This document shows positions 45,337 through 53,745 of a stretch of DNA of 64,000 bases, one piece after another. Positions within the stretch are counted from its first letter, which is position 1. Each line of letters begins with the position of its first letter. Made by a program: the position numbers and the translations under genes. The notes under the pieces are model-generated. The model was not told the DNA's origin. It was given only the letters and a program-made list of their open reading frames with translations, and searched no databases. The stretch is from Bacteroidota bacterium (lineage in GTDB: Bacteria > Bacteroidota > Bacteroidia > Bacteroidales > JAAAOM01): contig JAAAOM010000019.1 of assembly GCA_009908855.1 (NCBI GenBank), positions 81,523 to 145,522 of the forward strand, given 5' to 3'.

Positions 45337-46386
45337 ATGAAATTATCACAATATAAATTCAAATTACCCGAAGACCTAATTGCCAAGTATCCCGTTGAAA
45401 ATCGTGATGAATCGAGGTTGATGGTTGTAAACCGGCAAACCCAAAAAATAGAGCATAAAATATTTAAAGAGATCATTGATTATTTTGATGATCAGGATGT
45501 AATGGTATTTAATAATACCAAAGTATTTCCGGCCCGGCTTTATGGAAATAAAGAAAAAACCGGTGCTGAAATAGAAGTATTTTTACTGCGCGAACTCAAT
45601 CGTGATCAACGCCTATGGGATGTATTGGTAGACCCGGCCCGTAAAATTAGAATCGGTAACAAACTTTATTTTGGCGAAAACGACATGTTGGTGGCCGAAG
45701 TAATTGACAACACAACCTCACGCGGACGCACATTGCGCTTCCTTTTTGATGGCGATTACGAAGCGTTTAAAAAAACACTGTATAGTTTAGGGGAAACACC
45801 GCTACCGAAATTTATTAAGCGAGAAGTACAGCCTGAGGACCGGGAACGCTACCAGACCATTTTTGCCAAGCATGAAGGTGCCGTAGCAGCACCTACTGCC
45901 GGACTGCATTTTAGCCGTGAGCTATTGAAAAGACTGGAAATTAAAGGACTTGAATTTCCGGAAATAACATTGCATGTGGGACTGGGTAATTTCCGTACGG
46001 TTGATGTGGAAGACCTCACAAAACATAAAATGGACAGTGAACGTATTATTATTCCCGATAATACATCAGAAGTTGTAAATAAGGCCAAAGATGCCCGTAA
46101 ACAGGTTTGTGCTGTTGGTACAACCGTCCTTCGCACCCTTGAAAGCTCTGTTTCAACAACCGGTTATTTAAAGCCTTATGATGGATGGACAAATAAATTT
46201 ATTTTTCCGCCTTATGAATTTTCTGTGCCCACCAGCATGATTTCTAACTTTCATTTGCCGTTATCAACTTTATTAATGACGGTATCGGCATTTGCCGGTT
46301 ATGATTTTTTGTTTGAGGCATATAAGGTAGCCATAAAAGAGAAATACCGCTTTGGTACATACGGGGATGCCATGCTCATATTATAA
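45337..46386 (+). CDS. queA: S-adenosylmethionine:tRNA ribosyltransferase-isomerase
   Basis: This 349-residue enzyme transfers the ribosyl part of SAM to preQ1 in tRNA, giving epoxyqueuosine. The full set of QueA segments is present: [63 protein letters not shown] and [18 protein letters not shown] near the C-terminus. Length matches the family. It is the last gene of the ftsX run, with its stop one base from the stop of a convergent GNAT gene. Confidence 0.96.
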   Translation: MKLSQYKFKLPEDLIAKYPVENRDESRLMVVNRQTQKIEHKIFKEIIDYFDDQDVMVFNNTKVFPARLYGNKEKTGAEIEVFLLRELNRDQRLWDVLVDPARKIRIGNKLYFGENDMLVAEVIDNTTSRGRTLRFLFDGDYEAFKKTLYSLGETPLPKFIKREVQPEDRERYQTIFAKHEGAVAAPTAGLHFSRELLKRLEIKGLEFPEITLHVGLGNFRTVDVEDLTKHKMDSERIIIPDNTSEVVNKAKDARKQVCAVGTTVLRTLESSVSTTGYLKPYDGWTNKFIFPPYEFSVPTSMISNFHLPLSTLLMTVSAFAGYDFLFEAYKVAIKEKYRFGTYGDAMLIL

Positions 46387-46387
46387 C

Positions 46388-46828
46388 CTATTCAGGTAAA
46401 ATTAGCTCTTTTTGCATGGGAATATGTGGTATACCCATTTCCTTTACTTCATGGCCTGTTTCTTTGTATCCGAGCTTACGGTAAAATGGTGAACTAGTGC
46501 TGCGTGTCAGTAATTCAACACAGCTGCATCCGTTGAATTTGGCCACTTTTTCAGCAAAAGTTACCAGTTCCCTTCCCAGGCCTTTACCCTGAAAAGCACG
46601 CTCAATCGCTACCTGACGCATACGCAATGTACCATTGCCGTTTTCCTTCAGCAAGGCCACCCCTACAACATGATCCTTTTCAATCGCTACCGCATGTATT
46701 TCATCACGTTCAGAATCCCGTGTTTTTTTCGACATACGCAGCCCCAACGGTATTTGAAGCAATTTTTCACGCAGCTCTAAACCTTGTTTATACTGTGGTG
46801 AATCGTAGTTGACAACATTGAATTCCAT
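46388..46828 (-). CDS. GNAT-family N-acetyltransferase
   Basis: This 146-residue protein has the GNAT core. MRQVAIERAFQGKGLGRELVTF holds the acetyl-CoA pyrophosphate loop (Q/RxxGxG/A at about residues 80-86), preceded by the strand DHVVGVALL and followed by GCSCVELLTRSTSSPFYRKLGYKETG. Such enzymes acetylate small amines or protein amino groups; the substrate is not readable. The gene stands alone, convergent to queA, with about 180 bp of AT-rich spacer before the restriction gene that ends upstream. Confidence 0.9.
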   Translation of the reverse strand: MEFNVVNYDSPQYKQGLELREKLLQIPLGLRMSKKTRDSERDEIHAVAIEKDHVVGVALLKENGNGTLRMRQVAIERAFQGKGLGRELVTFAEKVAKFNGCSCVELLTRSTSSPFYRKLGYKETGHEVKEMGIPHIPMQKELILPE

Positions 46829-47012
46829 AATACATCATCCATTTATACAGCGAAAAATAATCAATTCATTTTTCCTGCCAAAGCGTTTAGTGATAAGTTA
46901 CGGGAACAAATTGATAAAGGTTACGATTGGTTCTGTAAGTTGGCTATTTTTAAAAAGACCCCTTAATTAGGTAATATTTTATTTAGGTAATATGATAGTA
47001 ATTAAAATAATG

Positions 47013-47747
47013 TCATTTTCGGCCAGAATTAAATTCAACAAGTCCCTCCCAATCGATTTCCCCATTATTATTGCAAAAATTATTGGCAAATTCCTTCGTA
47101 AATTTATTAACCGTTTTACTATATGATTCTATAAAAGAATCATTCTTTTCTTTTGCTTTATGACCTAACGGTATAATAATGTTCTTATATAAATCAGGAT
47201 CTCCTGAAATAAATTCCCAAAAATCCTGACCACAATATTTGAAATAATCACCTTTATCCGGATTATTATCCTTTCCATAACAACAACCATTGACAGCTCT
47301 AATAATTAATCCTGAATTGCTTGTTCTTAACGTTCTCATGGCACTTATAAAATTAGCTCTCATTTTTTCTTTTTGATCACGATTACCCCAGTTTGGTCCA
47401 GATTTGATAGTAACAATGTAACGTACATTATTTTTATCAAACTCTAAATCCATTCCGGCAATTCCGGATTTCCATCCTTTATAAACCTTTTGATTAATAA
47501 AAATAGCCAGTCCTTCAAGCCAATCTCCAAAAATAGTTTCCTCTTGCGAAGAAATATAGGCATCTGTAAGTTTCAATACGATTTGTTCCGCCGTCAATAA
47601 ATATTTCGCTCTAAATAAATATGGGTTTTTCCTTTTTAAAACACTTTTTAGCCTTAAACCTTGCAGGCCACTAATTCTTTTTTGATGAAAAATACCAATG
47701 TTATCTTCAACATATTGAGTTACATCATTTAGATTCAATTGTTTCAT
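47013..47747 (-). CDS. Type II restriction endonuclease, PmeII-family-like
   Basis: This 244-residue protein is encoded directly after, and overlaps by 23 bp, a DNA methyltransferase gene. Its sequence has the pattern of PmeII-type restriction enzymes: TIFGDWLEGLAIFINQKVYKGWKSG, then GMDLEFDKNNVRYIVTIKSGPNWGN, a modified PD-(D/E)xK core in which the TIKSG strand follows the acidic GMDLEF. A CCYG and FKYCGQDFWEFISGD segment near 180 is also family-like. It should cut unmethylated DNA at the site its partner protects. The recognition sequence cannot be deduced. Confidence 0.72.
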   Translation of the reverse strand: MKQLNLNDVTQYVEDNIGIFHQKRISGLQGLRLKSVLKRKNPYLFRAKYLLTAEQIVLKLTDAYISSQEETIFGDWLEGLAIFINQKVYKGWKSGIAGMDLEFDKNNVRYIVTIKSGPNWGNRDQKEKMRANFISAMRTLRTSNSGLIIRAVNGCCYGKDNNPDKGDYFKYCGQDFWEFISGDPDLYKNIIIPLGHKAKEKNDSFIESYSKTVNKFTKEFANNFCNNNGEIDWEGLVEFNSGRK

Positions 47748-48585
47748 AATTTATTTGCGGTTCAAACAAAACTAGTTTAACAGGATCAATGTTTTCCTTA
47801 ATTTTCTCATAATACTCTATATATTTTTCTATACCTATTGAATTTCTGCACATTCTTTGAGCAACAAAATTAGTTGTTCCTGATCCAGTGAACGGATCTA
47901 AAACTGTATCTCCCTCTAAAGTAAACAATTTAATAAACCATTCAGGAAGAGCTTCTGGAAAGGCGGCACTATGATTTTTGTTACCACATTCTGTTGACAA
48001 ATGAATAACGTTAGTAGGATAAGCTTTATCTCTATTAAGCCAATTTGATATATTCTTTCCAAAACCACTATCAACTTTTGATTCATCCCTCCGTTTATCT
48101 GTATCACTCAAATTCTTCAGTCTACTTTTAGCCCAATCCCCCATTGGCACCATGACTTCTTCCTGATACATATTGAATTTTTTGGATTTATTAAATTGCA
48201 ATAGTCTTTCCCACGCATCTCTGAAACGATTAGGCCATTTTCCTGGATAGCTATTTTTCTTATGCCATATAAATTCTTCTGTCCAAAACCAACCTTGTTT
48301 TCGCATTTCCAAAATTAATTCCATAACGTATGTACTACGTTCACCATTAACAACTTTTTCCTTTATATTGAGAATAAACGTTCCAGTAGGTTTCAAAATT
48401 CTGTGTAATTCTCTGGAAATTGGTAAAAACCATTCTACGTATTCATCCGGGTGAATACCACCATAAGTTGATTTCCTTTGATCAGCATAAGGCGGTGAAG
48501 TAATGATTAAATCAACACAATTCTCAGGAAGTTCCTTTAATATGTCATTACTGTCACCTAATCTAATATCCGTTTTAATTTTCAT
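47725..48585 (-). CDS. Type II DNA methyltransferase (N4-cytosine/N6-adenine, beta class)
   Basis: This 286-residue enzyme has the catalytic motif IV TSPPYADQR at about residues 30-38 near the N-terminus and the SAM-binding motif I DPFTGSGTTNFVAQ at about 228-241 near the C-terminus. That order is the beta-class arrangement. The Ser in TSPPY favours N4-cytosine methylation but does not exclude N6-adenine. NKNHSAAFPEALPEWFIKLFT is the usual segment before motif I. It overlaps the restriction gene by 23 bp and lies upstream of it, so methylation can precede cutting. No controller protein or DNA-mobility gene is adjacent. Confidence 0.92.
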   Translation of the reverse strand: MKIKTDIRLGDSNDILKELPENCVDLIITSPPYADQRKSTYGGIHPDEYVEWFLPISRELHRILKPTGTFILNIKEKVVNGERSTYVMELILEMRKQGWFWTEEFIWHKKNSYPGKWPNRFRDAWERLLQFNKSKKFNMYQEEVMVPMGDWAKSRLKNLSDTDKRRDESKVDSGFGKNISNWLNRDKAYPTNVIHLSTECGNKNHSAAFPEALPEWFIKLFTLEGDTVLDPFTGSGTTNFVAQRMCRNSIGIEKYIEYYEKIKENIDPVKLVLFEPQINYETIESK

Positions 48586-48678
48586 TTTATTTGTAAATTT
48601 TGAGGAGTATTAAAATCGTAAATTTCTAGTTATTTTTCACTCATAGCCGAAATAATTTACCAACAAGTTTTGCAATAA

Positions 48679-49947
48679 CTAATTTTGTAAGTCTATAGTT
48701 TTCCTAAACTCTGTTTTATACATTTTATCGGAACTTCTAATCCTCTTTGAAAGTGGTATTGAAAATATATCCCCTTGTTTAACTTTATTTATAGGTTTTT
48801 GTTTAACTCTTATTTCATTAACATAACATTCAATATACCCTGTAACAGGTCCAACAATAATAATTTTATCGCCCACACTCAATTCGGCCGCCTGGCATTC
48901 AAATTCAGCCACGCCAATCCGGTCAAAGTAATTCCTGCCCTTTCCTACATAAATCTTACGTTCAGTTGCCTGTGAACCGTAAACATGGCTCCATTCACCC
49001 AGTTTCTGACCCAGGTAATAACCATCCCAAAATCCTCTGTTAAAAACCGATGCCAGTTTTTGATCCCATTCGGCTATTTTTTGTGCATTATAAGTACCTT
49101 GTTCCAACGATTCCAAAGCCTGGTTATAACATGTAACAACTGTATAAACATATTCCGGTCCCCGGGCTCTGCCTTCAATTTTTAAAACGGTAACCCCGGC
49201 ATCAATTATTTTATTCAGAAAATGAATGGTTTTTAAATCCTTTGGCGACATCATGTATTCGTTCTCAATATCCAGTTCCCTTCCCGATTCTTTTTCTCTA
49301 ACGGTATAACCTTTCCGGCAATGTTGCAGACAGGCACCCCGGTTGGCCGAATAATTCTGTTCATGTAAACTCAGGTAACATTTTCCTGAAACAGACATAC
49401 AAAGCGCACCATGTGCGAACATTTCAACGCTAATCAAATTTCCTGAAGGGCCTTTAATGTTATTATTTTTTATACCATTCGTAATATCTTTTACCTGGTT
49501 CAAATTGAGTTCCCGGGCCAATACCATCACATCGGCATAGCCCGCATAAAATCGCAGTGTTTCAAGGTTACTGATGTTTAATTGGGTAGAAAGATGAACT
49601 TCCAGGTTTAAGGCTCGTGCCTGATTTAAAACCGCCTGATCAGCCGCAATAACTGCCGAAATATTATTGCTCTTCGCAGTCTGCAATAGTGCCCGCATGT
49701 CGCCCAATTCATGGTCGTAAAGGATAACATTCAAAGCCAGGTAAGTTTTAACATTATGTTTTTCGCATCGTTGTACAATTTCTTTTAAATCATTGATTGA
49801 AAAATTGGCAGAAGCCCGTGCGCGCATGTTAAGTTTTTCCAGTCCAAAATAAACCGCATCAGCACCGGCCTGAATAGCTGCCATTAACGATTCAAACGAT
49901 CCCACCGGAGCCATGATTTCTATGTCACTTCTTTTCATATTGATCAT
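48679..49947 (-). CDS. Peptidase U32-family protein (TrhP/RlhA-like)
   Basis: This protein of about 422 residues has the U32 core: IEIMAPVGSFESLMAAIQAGADAVYFG, then the U32 signature region EMFAHGALCMSVSGKCYLS and a Cys-rich GACLQHCRKGY, plus an OB-like C-terminal domain (about 345-415) with KIYVGKG and SVGDKIIIVGP. U32 proteins such as E. coli TrhP and RlhA are now linked to tRNA and rRNA hydroxylation with prephenate, rather than proteolysis; the C-terminal domain is closest to TrhP. The start overlaps the kinase stop in TAATG; an ATG at 49938 is also possible. Confidence 0.85.
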   Translation of the reverse strand: MINMKRSDIEIMAPVGSFESLMAAIQAGADAVYFGLEKLNMRARASANFSINDLKEIVQRCEKHNVKTYLALNVILYDHELGDMRALLQTAKSNNISAVIAADQAVLNQARALNLEVHLSTQLNISNLETLRFYAGYADVMVLARELNLNQVKDITNGIKNNNIKGPSGNLISVEMFAHGALCMSVSGKCYLSLHEQNYSANRGACLQHCRKGYTVREKESGRELDIENEYMMSPKDLKTIHFLNKIIDAGVTVLKIEGRARGPEYVYTVVTCYNQALESLEQGTYNAQKIAEWDQKLASVFNRGFWDGYYLGQKLGEWSHVYGSQATERKIYVGKGRNYFDRIGVAEFECQAAELSVGDKIIIVGPVTGYIECYVNEIRVKQKPINKVKQGDIFSIPLSKRIRSSDKMYKTEFRKTIDLQN

Positions 49948-50819
49948 TAAATATTTATTCGGCTGATTTCTTCCACCAGCCATTCCCTGGTACCAAAATG
50001 TTTACAGGATAATGCTGCTATCTCTGCTGCTTTGGTAACGGACAAATCGATCTGATTCGTTTCGTTGTAAAAATAACAAAAGGCTCCGTGGAAAAAATCT
50101 CCGGCACCCAGGGTATCAACCGCATTTACTTTGTGAATTTCAATCTCTGTCAATTGTGATCCTGAGTGCCATAAAACAGGTTCATCTCCGCGGGTTATTA
50201 TAACCTGATTGATTTTAAAAGATTGCAAATACCTAATCACTTCGTTGGTATCATTACATCCGGGTGGATAAAAATGATTGGAACATATAGCAATATCAAC
50301 ATAATCAAGTATTTCCTCCATACCCTCCTTCCAGCTTCCGCCATCCAGGATTAGCTTTTCATACGACAGCTTATTATTCAGCATTTGTTTAAGCAAGGGC
50401 AAATAGAAGCCGTCCGTCAGCACCGATTGATAATGCCTTGAAAATAAATTTTCAGGTAGGTGAAAACGGGTACTTTTGAATGCAGGATGGTATGAATAGA
50501 TGGTACGATGTGCGGTATCCTGAGCAGTAATAATACTGGCAAAAACGGGATCACATTTTTGTCCATAAACAGGATCGATCACATGGATATTATATTGGGT
50601 GAGGTCCTGCCATATAAACTCTTTCATGGCATGTTCACCAATGGGAGAACATAATACAGCTTCACCTCCCAACCAGCTATGCACCAGGGCAGCATTGGTC
50701 GCCGGCCCGCCGGTTGCAATCGCATTGTTGCTTGCCTTTACCTTACTGTTTTCCAACGGATAAGAAGCCACCAGGAATTGCAGGTCAATGGTATTTAATC
50801 CTACATACAAACCGCTCAT
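49947..50819 (-). CDS. PfkB-family carbohydrate kinase
   Basis: This 290-residue kinase has the N-terminal PfkB pattern NNAIATGGPATNAALVHSWLGGEAVL and the C-terminal ATP/anion-hole signature VNAVDTLGAGDFFHGAFCYF, which contains the catalytic Asp in GAGD. The frame is open upstream, but the ATG at 50819 lies 6 bp after the stop of the MFS gene and gives a normal family start. The sugar or nucleoside acted on is unknown. It forms a tight three-gene set with the MFS carrier and the U32 gene, which may mean the carrier brings in the kinase's substrate. Confidence 0.9.
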   Translation of the reverse strand: MSGLYVGLNTIDLQFLVASYPLENSKVKASNNAIATGGPATNAALVHSWLGGEAVLCSPIGEHAMKEFIWQDLTQYNIHVIDPVYGQKCDPVFASIITAQDTAHRTIYSYHPAFKSTRFHLPENLFSRHYQSVLTDGFYLPLLKQMLNNKLSYEKLILDGGSWKEGMEEILDYVDIAICSNHFYPPGCNDTNEVIRYLQSFKINQVIITRGDEPVLWHSGSQLTEIEIHKVNAVDTLGAGDFFHGAFCYFYNETNQIDLSVTKAAEIAALSCKHFGTREWLVEEISRINI

Positions 50820-50824
50820 ATAAA

Positions 50825-52153
50825 CTATCGATTTATGTTGTTGGCTTTTACAGCCAATAATGCCAATACAAATGTAATAACAAAACAAATGATAAGAATT
50901 ACATGAAAATGTCCCATCAGGTCATATAACGATCCAAAAATCACCGTAGGCAGTGCACTACCAATCACCACCCATTTCATGTTATAACCAGAAATGGCAC
51001 CTAAATGCCGGGTACCAAAAAATCGTGGCCAGGATACGGTGGAAATAATACCAAAATTACCCGTTGCCATACCCATTCCCAACACAAGCAGGTAATACAT
51101 AAAATCACCGGCATGCAACCAATATATACCTGCCATACTCAGCATTAACCCACAGGCCATAATCATTAAAAAATATTTTAATTTGGTACGGTCACTCAGC
51201 CAACTGCCAATACTCTGAAAAACAATGGCCACTATGGCCGACGGGATAAAAACACTTACCGCCTTAACTTCATCATATCCGGCATCCCAAAATATTTCCT
51301 TGATATACATGGCCGCTCCGGTCGCAAAAAAGGCATGCATAGTAAGCATCAGATTAAAAACCCAAAATGTATAGGTTTGTAATGCCTCCGGTAAAGTATA
51401 ATTTTTCTTTTCAACCTTTTCTTCCGATATTTTGTTATCGTGTTTTGATTTTTTTATATTATCCGGTTCCAATCCCACGTCTTTTGGATTATCCCGAAAA
51501 AAAGTAATGGCCAATAATCCAAATCCCAATGCGGCAAATATGGCAATGATTCGCCAGGCCGTTTGCCAGTCAAAAGCATCCACAATATGTTGAAACAGGC
51601 GCGGAGAGGAATTCAATCCGAGAACCAAAAATAATCCCAGGTATACATTGGCCATCCCCCTTTTTTCCTCGAACCATTTCATGACCATATTTTTGCTTAC
51701 CAGTATAAGCATACCCTGGCCAAAAAAACGAAGGGCAAATATGCCCACGATCAAAAACACGATTTTAAGAACAATGGCATATACATCATCGTGCATAATG
51801 TTGAGTGCATTAAAAATTTCGGGGGTATACGATAAGTATATCAACGCCAAACCCATTAACACAGCGGCTATGGTTGCCATTACACGTGATCCGTACTTAT
51901 CGTATAGTCGACCCGAATATACCGCCATAAATCCGCTTATAAGCGTGCCAATGGTGTAAGCTGTGCCAAACCCGGTTTTTGAAAGTCCCAAATCCATCTC
52001 CAGATAATTTCTGAAAACAGCAACCCCGATGGTTTGTCCCGGACAGCTCATAATTGCACCTATCGAACCAAGAACAATTACAAAATAACCATAAAAGAAA
52101 GGCCAACGGGCCGGATTAAAAGGGAACTTACTCCAATTATTCATGCGCATCAT
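50825..52153 (-). CDS. Major facilitator superfamily transporter
   Basis: This 442-residue protein has twelve predicted TM helices and the MFS motif A region GRLYDKYGSRVMATIAAVLMG between helices 2 and 3. A central cytoplasmic loop (about 205-240) is rich in Lys. The FYGYFVIVLGSIGAIMSCPGQTIGVAVF opening resembles monocarboxylate or oxalate/formate antiporter-type carriers. Substrate is not readable. It is upstream of the PfkB kinase by 5 bp, suggesting import of a sugar or nucleoside. Several ATGs are clustered at the start (52153, 52150 and 52144). Confidence 0.88.
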   Translation of the reverse strand: MMRMNNWSKFPFNPARWPFFYGYFVIVLGSIGAIMSCPGQTIGVAVFRNYLEMDLGLSKTGFGTAYTIGTLISGFMAVYSGRLYDKYGSRVMATIAAVLMGLALIYLSYTPEIFNALNIMHDDVYAIVLKIVFLIVGIFALRFFGQGMLILVSKNMVMKWFEEKRGMANVYLGLFLVLGLNSSPRLFQHIVDAFDWQTAWRIIAIFAALGFGLLAITFFRDNPKDVGLEPDNIKKSKHDNKISEEKVEKKNYTLPEALQTYTFWVFNLMLTMHAFFATGAAMYIKEIFWDAGYDEVKAVSVFIPSAIVAIVFQSIGSWLSDRTKLKYFLMIMACGLMLSMAGIYWLHAGDFMYYLLVLGMGMATGNFGIISTVSWPRFFGTRHLGAISGYNMKWVVIGSALPTVIFGSLYDLMGHFHVILIICFVITFVLALLAVKANNINR

Positions 52154-52316
52154 TCATAAAAAATAAGGTTGCAAAGGTGGTTATAAAATTCAAACACCTG
52201 TTAAAAAAATTTAATTCTTTCACCGCTTTAGGACATGAATTATTGGTTGCATCGATTATGTTGTCAAAGAGCAGCAGTAAGAGCGCGGGTAATGGCCTGT
52301 CAGGATAAAATTATTA

Positions 52317-52345
52317 TTGATCATGTACTATTTGATCAGTTGTAC
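52317..52345 (+). repeat. Direct repeat overlapping the promoter of the M16 pair
   Basis: TTGATCATGTAC (52317-52328) and TTGATCAGTTGTAC (52332-52345) are imperfect direct repeats that share TTGATCA and TGTAC. The second copy contains the -33 TTG of the predicted promoter, so this could be an operator for a repressor or activator. Confidence 0.35.
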
Positions 52346-52369
52346 AATACCATTTTTTTAAATACTTTG
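52340..52369 (+). promoter_or_regulatory. Predicted promoter of the M16 peptidase pair
   Basis: TTG at 52340-52342 is followed after about 20 nt by ATACTTTG at 52362-52369, one mismatch from TAnnTTTG. The first M16 gene starts 32 bp downstream. The fit is weaker at -7 than for the sdh and ilvE promoters. Confidence 0.35.
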
Positions 52370-52400
52370 CAGCATAATCCCATTTAATTGCAAAATAAAT

Positions 52401-53735
52401 ATGAAAAAAAGAATAGCTCTATTATTGCTCATGCTACCCTTGCTGGCTTCAGCCCAGGAAAAACGCATTGAATTTCAGGAGTATGACCTGGACAACGGTT
52501 TACATGTTATTCTTCATCAGGATACCAGTTTACCCATTGTTGCTGTAAACATAATGTACCATGTAGGTTCAAAAAATGAAGACCCTGATCGTACCGGTTT
52601 TGCCCATTTTTTTGAACATTTAATGTTTGAAGGTTCAGAAAACATTGGTCGAGGTGAATTTTTCGAATATGTTCAAAATGCCGGTGGTAATTTAAATGCC
52701 TTTACCACTTTTGATAAAACCACCTATTATGAAGTATTGCCTTCAAACCAGTTAAAACTGGCTTTGTGGCTCGAATCCGAACGACTGCTGCATCTTAAAA
52801 TCGATTCTATCGGTATTGAAACCCAGCGTAAAGTTGTGAAAGAAGAACGTAAGCAACGATATGAAAACCAGCCATACGGCTCGTGGATGGCCGAAATGTT
52901 TGAACTGGCCTACACCAAACATCCTTATCGCTGGGTACCCATAGGCGAAGTTCAGTATATCGACCAGGCCAAATACGAAGAGTTTATGGACTTCTACAAG
53001 CATTATTATGTGCCAGGAAATGCTGCATTGGCCATTTGTGGTGATATTGATTATGAAGAAACCAAAGAATTGGTAGATCAGTATTTCGGAAATATACCGG
53101 CCGGTAACCAGCATATCAATCGGCCCAATCCTGATGAACCCGCACAAACAGAAGAAAAACGAGATACGGTTTATGACAATATCCAATTACCTGCCCTGTT
53201 TATGGGATATCATGTGCCGGAACAGGGGCATGACGACTACTACCCCCTGCTTATGTTGCAAAAATTATTATCGGATGGACAAAGTTCGCGATTGTATAAA
53301 AAACTGGTTGATGAGGAACAATTATGTGCTCAAATCGGAACCTATCCTGCTATTTTTGAAGATGCCGGTTTATTTATCAGCTATGCCATTGCCAATATGG
53401 GTAAATCATTAACCGATATCGAAACCCAAATCAATGCACAGATTGATAAACTGCAAACCGAAGGCATACCCGACAGGGAATTTGAAAAAATCAAAAATAT
53501 TGTTGAAACACAGTTCGTTACCCAAAATGCACAGTTAAATTCCCTGAGTATTAGTTTATGCGATTATTACCTGTTTTTTGAAAACACAAACCTGATTAAT
53601 ACCGAAATCAATCGCTACGAAAGTGTAACCAAAGACGATATTATTCGGGTGGCCAATAAATACCTGGTGCCCGAAAACAGAATTGTTCTTAAATATTTAC
53701 CCAAATCACAGGATCAGGCATTAATAACTGAATAA
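52401..53735 (+). CDS. M16-family zinc peptidase, catalytic subunit
   Basis: This 444-residue exported protein has a signal peptide (MKKRIALLLLMLPLLASAQ) and the inverted zinc motif of M16 peptidases, HFFEHLMFEG (HxxEH, about residues 68-72). The downstream Glu ligand lies in the EERKQRYENQPYG region (about 140-150). LQKLLSDGQSSRLYKKLVDE carries the conserved Arg of the C-terminal half. It resembles the beta subunit of mitochondrial processing peptidase and PqqL-like bacterial enzymes. The next gene, 10 bp on, encodes an M16 protein without the zinc motif; the two probably form a periplasmic heterodimer. Confidence 0.93.
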   Translation: MKKRIALLLLMLPLLASAQEKRIEFQEYDLDNGLHVILHQDTSLPIVAVNIMYHVGSKNEDPDRTGFAHFFEHLMFEGSENIGRGEFFEYVQNAGGNLNAFTTFDKTTYYEVLPSNQLKLALWLESERLLHLKIDSIGIETQRKVVKEERKQRYENQPYGSWMAEMFELAYTKHPYRWVPIGEVQYIDQAKYEEFMDFYKHYYVPGNAALAICGDIDYEETKELVDQYFGNIPAGNQHINRPNPDEPAQTEEKRDTVYDNIQLPALFMGYHVPEQGHDDYYPLLMLQKLLSDGQSSRLYKKLVDEEQLCAQIGTYPAIFEDAGLFISYAIANMGKSLTDIETQINAQIDKLQTEGIPDREFEKIKNIVETQFVTQNAQLNSLSISLCDYYLFFENTNLINTEINRYESVTKDDIIRVANKYLVPENRIVLKYLPKSQDQALITE

Positions 53736-53745
53736 AAATTCCATT

